From the NCBI GenBank assembly GCA_002480495.1, contig DLCG01000008.1, forward strand, positions 552,749 through 616,748: a stretch of 64,000 nt of DNA. The letters run 5' to 3'. Below the pieces are notes generated by a model. The model saw nothing but the letters and a program-made list of their open reading frames with translations, made no database searches and had not been told where the DNA came from. Source of the stretch: Rhodobiaceae bacterium UBA7804 (lineage in GTDB: Bacteria; Pseudomonadota; Alphaproteobacteria; Parvibaculales; Parvibaculaceae). The position numbers and the translations under genes were made by a program. Shown in pieces: positions 57,328-64,000 of this stretch (position 1 is its first letter; each line of letters begins with the position of its first letter).

Positions 57328-58401
57328 ATGGCCCTCGCAGGTGAAATGCAGCGGAAGACGGGCGAAGCGAAGCCCGCAGCGCGTCAGTTCAAGCCGCTGG
57401 AGATGCCCGAACTCGAATATACGCCCGGCCTCGCCAGGGAAATGGCCCCGCTCTACGAGAAGGTGAAACACGTCATCCCTTCCATCGAGTGGCCTTTCTT
57501 CGCGCCCTATATCCGCGCGATCAACAAGCTCAAGAAGGAGCGCGGCGCGGTCGTGCTCGCGCATAACTACCAGACGCCGGAAATCTTCCACTGCGTGAGC
57601 GACATTGCGGGCGACAGCCTGCAGCTCGCGAAGGAAGCGGCGAAAGTCGATGCCGACGTCATCGTCCAGTGCGGCGTGCACTTCATGGCGGAAACCTCGA
57701 AGCTGCTGAATCCGGAAAAGACCGTTCTCATTCCGGATTCGAAGGCGGGCTGCTCGCTTGCCGACTCGATCACGGGCGCCGACGTTCGCCTGCTTCGCGA
57801 GAAGTTTCCCGGTGTGCCCGTCGTCACTTACGTGAATACGTCGGCCGACGTGAAGGCGGAAAGCGACATCTGCTGCACGTCTTCCAATGCGCTGAAGGTC
57901 GTCGAGAGCTTCGGCACGGACCGCGTGCTCTGCATCCCCGACGAATATCTCGCAAAGAACATCGCGAAGCAGACCGATGTGAAGATCCTCACATGGAAGG
58001 GCCACTGCGAGGTGCATGAACGCTTCACGGCGGAAGAGTTGCGCCAGTACCGCAAGGACGATCCGAACATCGTCATCATCGCGCATCCCGAATGCCCGCC
58101 GGACGTGGTGGAGGAAGCGGACTTCTCCGGCTCGACCTCCGGCATGATCAACTGGGTGAAGGAACATCAACCGAAGCGCGTCGTCATGGTGACCGAGTGC
58201 TCCATGAGCGACAACGTGGCGGTGGAAAATCCGAATGTCGAATTCGTGCGGCCCTGCAACCTCTGCCCGCATATGAAGCGGATCTCGCTGAAGAACATTC
58301 TCGAGAGCCTCGTCTATATGCGCGAGGAAGTGACTGTCGATCCGGCGGTAGCCGTGCGTGCGCGCGCCGCCGTGGAACGGATGATCAATCTCGGCAACTG
58401 A
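57328..58401 (+). CDS. nadA: Quinolinate synthase
   Basis: A 357-residue [4Fe-4S] enzyme that condenses iminoaspartate with dihydroxyacetone phosphate to quinolinate. The three cluster cysteines are expected in VQCGVHFMAE, SDICCTSSNALK and RPCNLCPHMKRISL. GDSLQLAKEA, YVNTSADVKAESD and FSGSTSGMI are typical. The ATG at 57328 is chosen because GGGAGG lies before it, and an earlier start would put coding sequence over the second operator. nadB follows after 28 bases. Confidence 0.95.
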   Translation: MALAGEMQRKTGEAKPAARQFKPLEMPELEYTPGLAREMAPLYEKVKHVIPSIEWPFFAPYIRAINKLKKERGAVVLAHNYQTPEIFHCVSDIAGDSLQLAKEAAKVDADVIVQCGVHFMAETSKLLNPEKTVLIPDSKAGCSLADSITGADVRLLREKFPGVPVVTYVNTSADVKAESDICCTSSNALKVVESFGTDRVLCIPDEYLAKNIAKQTDVKILTWKGHCEVHERFTAEELRQYRKDDPNIVIIAHPECPPDVVEEADFSGSTSGMINWVKEHQPKRVVMVTECSMSDNVAVENPNVEFVRPCNLCPHMKRISLKNILESLVYMREEVTVDPAVAVRARAAVERMINLGN

Positions 58402-58429
58402 GCCGCGACTCCACACCGGAGGTACCGTC

Positions 58430-60043
58430 ATGGCACAAGGCAACATCGTCGATGCCGGCGACGTTCTGATCGTCGGCGCGGGTCTCGCAGGCCTTTTCAC
58501 GGCGCTGAAGCTCAGCCCCCGTCCCGTCACCGTGCTCGCCGGCGCACCCATAGGCGACGGCGCGTCGAGCGCCTGGGCGCAGGGCGGCATTGCGGCGGCG
58601 ATCGAGCCCGGCGACACGGCCGAGTCCCACGCCGCCGATACGATCGCAGCGGGCGCAGGGACGGTCGACGAGGAGGCCGCGCTTTCCATCGCGCGCGAAG
58701 CCGCGACGCGCATCGAGGATCTGCTCCGGCTCGGCGTTCCTTTCGACCGGGACATCGAGGGCAAGCTCGCTGTCGGCCGCGAGGCGGCGCATAGCCACCG
58801 CCGTATCGTTCATGTGAAGGGCGACCAGGCAGGCAAGGCGATCATGCAGGCGCTGGTCGCAGCGGTGCGCGCCTGCCCCTCCATCCGCGTGATGGAAGGA
58901 CTTTCGGCCTATGAACTCGCTATCGAGAACGGGCGCGCCGCAGGCGTTTTCGCGCGGCCCGCCCATGCGGCGACCGCGCCGCAGCCGCTTCTCATCAAGG
59001 CGCGGGCCGTCGTTCTCGCCTCGGGCGGCGTCGGCCAGCTTTTCGCCGTCACGACCAACCCGACGCAGGCGCGCGGCGAAGGCGTCGCCATGGCGGCGCG
59101 TGCGGGCGCCATCATCGCCGACCCCGAATTCGTGCAGTTCCATCCGACAGCCATTGCTTCCACGCGCGACCCCGCTCCCCTCGTCACGGAAGCTCTGCGC
59201 GGTGAAGGCGCGATTCTCGTCAACAAGGCGGGCCAGCGCTTCATGACCGCAATCCACGAGGATGCGGAACTCGGTCCCCGCGATATCGTCGCCCGCGCGA
59301 TCTTCCGCGAGATCGCGAGCGGCCGCGGCGCCTTCCTCGATGCGCGCGCCGCACTCGGAACGCGCTTCGCGGATGCCTTCCCGACCGTCTACGAGAATTG
59401 CCGTTCACTCGGCATCGACCCGGCGCGAGAGCCGATCCCCGTTGCACCCGCCGCGCATTACCACATGGGCGGGATCCTTGTGGATGCGCGGGGCCGCAGC
59501 ACGGTCGAAGGCCTCTGGGCCTGCGGCGAGGTCGCCTCCACCGGCATGCATGGCGCGAACAGGCTCGCGAGCAATTCTCTTCTCGAAGCCATCGTCTTCG
59601 GCGCGCGCATCGCCGCCGATATCGACGGTTCCGTGCCCGAAGGCCGCGCAGGCCACGACATCGCCCCGCCCGTCATCGGCTCCGCCTCCTCGCCGGATAC
59701 GCCCTTCGTGGACCAGCTTCGCAAGATCATGGCCTCGCATGTGGGCGTCGAGCGCGACGGTTCGGGGCTTGCCCATGCGCTGACCGAGATCGCGCGGCTT
59801 GAACGCGCGGCGGGCCCTGCAAGTCTCTTCCGCAATATTGCGACGACAGCGAAACTCATCGCCGCTTCGGCCTATGCGCGCGAGGAAAGCCGCGGCGGAC
59901 ATTACCGCACCGACTTCACCGAACCTCGCGCTCCCTGGCGGCACCGCACCTTCGTGACGCTGAAGGAAGCAAACCGCATCGCGGAAGCCGCCATCGCCGC
60001 CCTTCCCGCCGCGCAGAAAGAAGAAACGCAGGTAAGCGCATGA
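58430..60043 (+). CDS. nadB: L-aspartate oxidase
   Basis: A 537-residue FAD flavoprotein that oxidises aspartate to iminoaspartate for NadA. It has GDVLIVGAGLAGLFTALKL at the N-terminus, SSAWAQGGIAAAIEPGD, the substrate-site region HSHRRIVHVKGDQ-like, EFVQFHPTAIA, and HYHMGGILVDARGRSTVEGLWACGEVASTGMHGANRLASNSLLEA. These last two segments carry the FAD-binding and active-site residues of the succinate dehydrogenase/fumarate reductase superfamily. It overlaps nadC by four bases (ATGA). Confidence 0.95.
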   Translation: MAQGNIVDAGDVLIVGAGLAGLFTALKLSPRPVTVLAGAPIGDGASSAWAQGGIAAAIEPGDTAESHAADTIAAGAGTVDEEAALSIAREAATRIEDLLRLGVPFDRDIEGKLAVGREAAHSHRRIVHVKGDQAGKAIMQALVAAVRACPSIRVMEGLSAYELAIENGRAAGVFARPAHAATAPQPLLIKARAVVLASGGVGQLFAVTTNPTQARGEGVAMAARAGAIIADPEFVQFHPTAIASTRDPAPLVTEALRGEGAILVNKAGQRFMTAIHEDAELGPRDIVARAIFREIASGRGAFLDARAALGTRFADAFPTVYENCRSLGIDPAREPIPVAPAAHYHMGGILVDARGRSTVEGLWACGEVASTGMHGANRLASNSLLEAIVFGARIAADIDGSVPEGRAGHDIAPPVIGSASSPDTPFVDQLRKIMASHVGVERDGSGLAHALTEIARLERAAGPASLFRNIATTAKLIAASAYAREESRGGHYRTDFTEPRAPWRHRTFVTLKEANRIAEAAIAALPAAQKEETQVSA

Positions 60044-60903
60044 CGCTGACGCCCCTTCCCGCCCTGATGATCGAACCGGCGGTGCGCGCCGCTCTCGCCG
60101 AGGATCTCGGCCGGGCGGGCGACATCACCACGCAGGCAACCGTGCCGGAAGAAGCGAAGGCACGCGTGCTTCTCAATGCGCGAGAGAGCGGCCGCATTGC
60201 GGGGCTCGATTGCGCGCGCATGGCATTTCGTCTGGTCGATCCCTCGCTGAAGGTCGCGGTCGTGAAGGGCGACGGCTCCGATGTCGAGCCGGGCGACACC
60301 ATCGCCGCCATCGAGGGACCCGCGCGCGGCATCCTCACCGGCGAGCGCGTGGCGCTGAACTTTCTCGGGCACATGTCGGGCATCGCCACGGCGACGCGCG
60401 AGATCGCACGCGCCATAGAGGGCACGAAAGCCCATGTCTGCTGCACACGAAAGACGACGCCCGGGCTCCGCATTTTCGAGAAATACGCCGTGCGCGCCGG
60501 CGGCGGCATGAACCATCGCTTCGGCCTCGACGATGCCGTGCTCATCAAGGACAATCATATCGCCGTGTCCGGCGGGATCGCCGCCGCAATCGCCCGCGCG
60601 AAGGCGGCGAGCGGGCACATGGTGAAGATCGAGGTGGAGGTCGATACGCTCGAGCAGCTCGACGAAGCTCTCAAGGCGGGTGTCGATGCCGTCCTTCTCG
60701 ACAACATGACGCCCGAGATGCTCACCGAAGCCGTCCGTCGCATCGATGGACGCGCCATCGCCGAAGCCTCGGGCCGCATCACCGCGAAGACCGCACCCGC
60801 CATCGCCGCCTCGGGCGTCGATCTCATTTCCTGCGGCTGGATCACGCATTCCGCGCCCTGTCTCGATATCGGCCTCGACTTCGATAGTCTGACAGCGTCC
60901 TGA
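60040..60903 (+). CDS. nadC: Nicotinate-nucleotide pyrophosphorylase (quinolinate phosphoribosyltransferase)
   Basis: A 287-residue enzyme that decarboxylates quinolinate onto phosphoribosyl pyrophosphate to nicotinate mononucleotide. Signatures are ALAEDLGRAGDITTQATVP near the N-terminus, CTRKTTPGLRIFEKYAVRAGGGMNHRFGLDDAVLIKDNHI for the phosphate site, and KIEVEVDTLEQLDEALKAGVDAVLLDNM. Translational coupling to nadB through the ATGA overlap completes the nadQ-nadABC unit. Confidence 0.96.
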   Translation: MTLTPLPALMIEPAVRAALAEDLGRAGDITTQATVPEEAKARVLLNARESGRIAGLDCARMAFRLVDPSLKVAVVKGDGSDVEPGDTIAAIEGPARGILTGERVALNFLGHMSGIATATREIARAIEGTKAHVCCTRKTTPGLRIFEKYAVRAGGGMNHRFGLDDAVLIKDNHIAVSGGIAAAIARAKAASGHMVKIEVEVDTLEQLDEALKAGVDAVLLDNMTPEMLTEAVRRIDGRAIAEASGRITAKTAPAIAASGVDLISCGWITHSAPCLDIGLDFDSLTAS

Positions 60904-60977
60904 CGCGCCTTCCCGCTTTCCCCGCCCCTGGAACTGGACTACGGTCCAGAAAATCAAAACCACAGGGAGGCGGGTCC

Positions 60978-61802
60978 ATGGGACAAGCGAACGGACGAAA
61001 ATCCATTTTCATCACGGGTGCGGCCTCGGGCATGGGGCTCGAGACGGCGCGGCTTTTCCACTCGAAGGGCTGGTTCGTCGGCGGCTATGACGTCAACGAG
61101 GCGGGGCTCAAGGCGCTGGAAGAAGAAATCGGCGCCGATAACTGCATCGTGGCGCGGCTCGACGTCACGAACAAGGAAGCCTATGACGCGGCGGTCGCCA
61201 GCTTCGGCAAGGCGACCGGCGGCAAGATGGACATCCTCTACAACAATGCCGGAATCGGCGCGGGCGGCCTCTTCGCCGACATGGATTTCGCGGACAACAT
61301 GCGCGTCGTGCAGGTGAACTTCGTCGGCGTGCTGAACGGCATTCATGCCGCGCTACCGCTCCTGAAGGCGACGGAGAATTCGCTCTGCTTCACCACCTCG
61401 TCCTCCTCCGCGACCTATGGCATGCCAGGTATCGCCGTCTACTCGGCAACGAAACATGCGGTGAAGGGGCTCACGGAGGCGCTCTCCATCGAATTCCGCC
61501 TCATCGGCGTTCGCGCGGCCGACGTTCTGCCCGGCCTCATCGACACCCCCATCCTGCCTGAGGGCGCGGCTGCCAATGCGCCGAAGGAAGGCATGTTCCG
61601 CGCCATTCCGCCCGTTGAGGTCGCGAAGGTCGTCTGGGAGGCCTATGGCTCGGACAAGCTGCACTGGTATGTGCCGCCGGAACTCGTCGAGCTCGACAAG
61701 GCGGCAGGCAATGCGCCCGAAATGGTGCGCGATCAGATCGCGACCACCGGGCCCATCGCACCGATGCTCAAGATGATGGAAGAACAGGCGAAGAAGGGCT
61801 GA
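60978..61802 (+). CDS. SDR-family oxidoreductase
   Basis: A 274-residue SDR with FITGAASGMGLETARLF near residue 12, YNNAGIG, and a catalytic Tyr-x-x-x-Lys in AVYSATKHAVKGLTEAL near residue 160. PGLIDTPIL follows. The C-terminal 60 residues (KLHWYVPPELVELDKAAGN) are unlike FabG and more like long-chain or steroid-type SDRs. Substrate is unknown. The GGGAGG upstream supports the ATG at 60978. Confidence 0.87.
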   Translation: MGQANGRKSIFITGAASGMGLETARLFHSKGWFVGGYDVNEAGLKALEEEIGADNCIVARLDVTNKEAYDAAVASFGKATGGKMDILYNNAGIGAGGLFADMDFADNMRVVQVNFVGVLNGIHAALPLLKATENSLCFTTSSSSATYGMPGIAVYSATKHAVKGLTEALSIEFRLIGVRAADVLPGLIDTPILPEGAAANAPKEGMFRAIPPVEVAKVVWEAYGSDKLHWYVPPELVELDKAAGNAPEMVRDQIATTGPIAPMLKMMEEQAKKG

Positions 61803-61849
61803 GAGCCTTCATAGCCTCACTTGCTCTTGCGACCTCGCGCGGAGGCGGC

Positions 61850-62581
61850 TTACGAGCGGCCTTCGCGCGCGGGCTTGTAGAAGATGTGGCGGCCGATCTT
61901 CGCCACTTCCACCATGCTCGAGGCCCAATAGGGCTGCACGTAATCCGCATGATAGAACATCGCCGGCGCGACCTTGGTGTCGTCCAGGCGGCCCAGCGTC
62001 ACGAACTCGGCCGTGCGCCGAGCCTTCGCCCATGCGCGGCGTTCGCTCGGCTTCTTGCTCAGGCGATTGTCGCAGGTGAAGGAGAACTGGCAGCCGGTCT
62101 TGCGGCTCGCGCCCTGATAGACGACGCCGCAAATGCTGTCCGGGTAATGCTTGGAGCTGACGCGATTGAGGATAACGCGCGCGACCGCTAGCTGCCCCTC
62201 GGTCGACTCGCCGCGCGCCTCGAAATAGATGCCGGCGGCGAGGCAGCGCCGCTCCTGCTCCATCACGCTCGCCTTCACGCGCACCAGCGGCGTGTCGACA
62301 TCCATCGGCACGCCGGGGGCGGGCATGAGAATGCTGGCCGTCTGCGCCGCGTTCTCGATCAGTGAGCTGTCGCCCGAGAAGGCGCCGGCGAGATCGCGGC
62401 CATGAGAAGGCGCATAGGCGGTCATGGGCGCATATTTGCGGACAGGCGTGACGGGATCGGGCGTCGTCATGGCATCGAGCACCGCGCCCGAAACAACGCC
62501 GAGGCAGACAACCGCCGCGGCCGTCTGCGCAGCCCTGGAGACAAGATGGCCCAGGTCGAGCCATTGAAACAATCTACGCAT
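61850..62581 (-). CDS. SleB-type cell wall hydrolase
   Basis: A 243-residue protein with an N-terminal signal anchor (LVSRAAQTAAAVVCLGVVSGAVLDAM). The C-terminal hydrolase_2 domain (about residues 125-240) starts RRCLAAGIYFEARGESTEGQLAVARVILNRV, with the catalytic Glu of EARGES, and has GCQFSFTCDN and MFYHADYVQPYW. Such enzymes cleave peptidoglycan, probably as lytic transglycosylases. It faces a long intergenic region and probably has its own promoter there. Confidence 0.9.
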   Translation of the reverse strand: MRRLFQWLDLGHLVSRAAQTAAAVVCLGVVSGAVLDAMTTPDPVTPVRKYAPMTAYAPSHGRDLAGAFSGDSSLIENAAQTASILMPAPGVPMDVDTPLVRVKASVMEQERRCLAAGIYFEARGESTEGQLAVARVILNRVSSKHYPDSICGVVYQGASRKTGCQFSFTCDNRLSKKPSERRAWAKARRTAEFVTLGRLDDTKVAPAMFYHADYVQPYWASSMVEVAKIGRHIFYKPAREGRS

Positions 62582-62670
62582 CGTTCTCTAAACCCGTCTG
62601 CTTTGTTGTGCAGCCCAAGGAACCGCCCCTTCTTGTGAGGGTTCAGGTCCGGCCCCCGGAGGGACCCTTC

Positions 62671-62871
62671 ATGGACTACGGACAGCACCGCACGTGCCAG
62701 AGCCCGATGCCGCTTCGACACCCGGGCAATCTCTACTCGTTAATCAGCCGAGCGGAGATAACACCGGGAATCCGGCTCAACAACGTCATAATTGTCGTAT
62801 TGTTTACCGTTGCCGTTATCTGTTTGAAAAATAACGATTATTCAGGTGCGACAAATCGCACCGCAGCATGA
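62671..62871 (+). CDS. Possible 66-residue small membrane protein
   Basis: A short frame with a good ribosome-binding site, GGAGGGA (62658-62664), six bases before the ATG at 62671. It encodes an N-terminal basic/polar part (MDYGQHRTCQSPMPLRHPGN) and one membrane span in LNNVIIVVLFTVAVICLKNN. It is AT-richer than its neighbours. The 3' end overlaps a small hairpin (GGTGCGA/TCGCACC, 62845-62862). I do not recognise a family; the span and the ribosome-binding site are the only evidence. Confidence 0.4.
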   Translation: MDYGQHRTCQSPMPLRHPGNLYSLISRAEITPGIRLNNVIIVVLFTVAVICLKNNDYSGATNRTAA

Positions 62872-63031
62872 AACAACACTGTGTGAGTGTGTTGAAACGC
62901 GACATCGGCGTCATTTCACGTCGACTCAATGCGTTAACGCAAAAGACTCAATTTTGCCTTATTCGTTAACACTCCGTACACACATCAATCCCCCATCGGG
63001 ACAATTCGCATACGGATGAATCCCGAAACGG
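62872..63031. other. AT-rich intergenic region between small ORF and ppdK
   Basis: No gene is visible. The 10-bp palindrome GCGTTAACGC (62931-62940) and a second CGTTAAC (62964-62970) lie 32 bases apart, with GACTC (CcrM-type GANTC) at 62923-62927 and 62945-62949. As ppdK reads leftward and ends here, this is 3' sequence for it. Confidence 0.4.
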
Positions 63032-64000
63032 TCAGGCCGTGCCGGCGTATTTGGCGCCCGAAATCGCGGATTGCGCGGCCGCGAGACGCGCAATGGGGAC
63101 GCGATAGGGCGAGCAGGAGACATAGGTCAGCCCCACTTCCTCGCAGAAGGCGATGGAAGCCGGGTCGCCGCCATGCTCGCCGCAGATGCCGAGCTTGATG
63201 TCGGGCCTGGTTTCGCGTCCGCGCTCCGCACCGATCTTCACGAGTTCGCCGACGCCGTCGCGGTCGAGCGAGACGAAGGGGTCCTGGGCCAGAATCTTCT
63301 TGCCCATGTAGTCGTTGAGGAAGTGCGCGGCGTCGTCGCGGCTGATGCCGAATGTCGTTTGCGTGAGATCGTTAGTACCGAAGGAGAAGAACTCGGCGCT
63401 TTCGGCGATCTCGCGCGCCATCAGCGCGGCACGCGGCAGTTCGATCATCGTGCCGATGGTGTATTCGAGCTTCGCACCCTTCTCCTTCTCGATTTCCGCG
63501 GCGACCGCAACGATGCGCGCCTTCAGGAAATCGAGTTCCGTCTTCATGCCGACAAGCGGGATCATGATCTCGGGGATCACGGCCGCGCCGGTCTCTTCGG
63601 CGGCAAGCGCCGCGCCCTCGAAGATCGCGCGCGCCTGCATCTCGTATATTTCGGGATAGGAAATGCCGAGGCGGCAACCGCGATGACCGAGCATCGGATT
63701 CGTCTCTTCCAGTTCGGAGAGGCGGCGGCGAAGTTTCTCCGCGTCCATGCCCGCCTCGCGCGCGAATTCCTCGATCTCCGCATCGCCCTTCGGCAGGAAT
63801 TCATGCAGCGGCGGATCGAGCAGGCGGATCGTCACAGGCAGGCCATGCATGATCTCGAAGAGCTGGCGGAAATCGTCGCGCTGCATGGGCAGGATTTTCT
63901 CAAGCGCCGCGCGACGGCCCTTCTCGTCCGCCGCCACGATCATCTGGCGAACGGCGACGATGCGGTCCTCCTCGAAGAACATGTGTTCAGTGCGGCAAAG
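63032..64000 (-). CDS. ppdK: Pyruvate, phosphate dikinase, C-terminal part (cut by window end)
   Basis: The last 322 residues of PPDK, open at the right edge; the first codon at 64000 belongs to LCRTEHMFFEEDRI, the start of the pyruvate/PEP-binding TIM barrel. Marks are ETNPMLGHRGCRLGISYPEIYEMQARAIFEGA, PLVGMKTELDFLKARIVAVAAEIEKEKG, FFSFGTNDLTQTTFGISRDD and LGICGEHGGDPASIAFCEEVGLTYVSCSPYRVPIARLAAAQSAI. The Cys of CGEHGGD is the proton donor in the PEP reaction. PPDK interconverts pyruvate and PEP using ATP and phosphate; the N-terminal nucleotide and phosphohistidine domains lie outside the window. Confidence 0.95.
   Translation of the reverse strand, partial: LCRTEHMFFEEDRIVAVRQMIVAADEKGRRAALEKILPMQRDDFRQLFEIMHGLPVTIRLLDPPLHEFLPKGDAEIEEFAREAGMDAEKLRRRLSELEETNPMLGHRGCRLGISYPEIYEMQARAIFEGAALAAEETGAAVIPEIMIPLVGMKTELDFLKARIVAVAAEIEKEKGAKLEYTIGTMIELPRAALMAREIAESAEFFSFGTNDLTQTTFGISRDDAAHFLNDYMGKKILAQDPFVSLDRDGVGELVKIGAERGRETRPDIKLGICGEHGGDPASIAFCEEVGLTYVSCSPYRVPIARLAAAQSAISGAKYAGTA

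Overview
The window is about 63% G+C chromosomal DNA from an alphaproteobacterium. Indicators are an Usg-like protein, a TIGR02301-type secreted protein, a NadQ-type regulator directly upstream of nadABC, and the xseB-ispA-dxs-tlyA order. A Hyphomicrobiales/Parvibaculum-like host is my best guess, but this is inference from gene content. I see no rRNA, tRNA, CRISPR array, insertion sequence or prophage. Several families of intergenic palindromic repeats are scattered through it. The right end cuts a pyruvate phosphate dikinase gene.

Layout. 0.2-6.3 kb: aminotransferase with a small partner, SDR, a kinase/ATPase fusion, a cation diffusion facilitator (with a Pho-box-like triple repeat upstream) and pdxH. 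6.5-10.8 kb: glycine-zipper lipoprotein, Sel1-repeat protein, DnaJ-like protein, fabI and aroC. 10.8-17 kb (minus strand): HDAC-like deacetylase, xseB, ispA, dxs, tlyA and an RNA methyltransferase, read as one isoprenoid/RNA-modification run. 17-28 kb: metallo-hydrolase, acyl-CoA dehydrogenase, Sua5/TsaC, VOC protein, serine hydrolase, a GIY-YIG nuclease gene nested between inverted REP-like repeats, a GlcD-like oxidase, a CBS/CNNM transporter, and YedK divergent from Zur across a palindromic operator candidate.

29-41 kb: SDR-MarR-LldD run, PQQ-type sugar dehydrogenase, nitronate monooxygenase, then a minus-strand four-gene cassette (AcuI-like reductase, acyl-CoA ligase, LysE exporter, ThDP decarboxylase/synthase) divergent from usg. 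41-50 kb: a dihydroorotase with an unusual metal-site residue, a frameshifted membrane-protein gene, glycosyltransferase 9, ygfZ-tag, a bactofilin, a FabH-like synthase and a CaCA exchanger whose first alpha repeat has lost its acidic motif. 50-55 kb (minus strand): Lon-like protease with two universal-stress proteins. 55-61 kb: HD hydrolase, phosphatase, nadQ and nadABC with two candidate NadQ operators. 61-64 kb: SDR, SleB-type hydrolase, a possible 66-residue membrane protein, and the C-terminal part of ppdK.

Most interesting leads: (i) the GIY-YIG gene between inverted copies of a palindrome that also occurs as an empty inverted pair elsewhere; (ii) two triple 7-bp repeats with an exact 11-bp period, each oriented toward a gene; (iii) the NadQ and Zur operator candidates; (iv) the asymmetric CaCA exchanger; (v) the AcuI/ligase/LysE/ThDP cassette. 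Function calls rest on recognisable motifs read by eye; no database search was possible.
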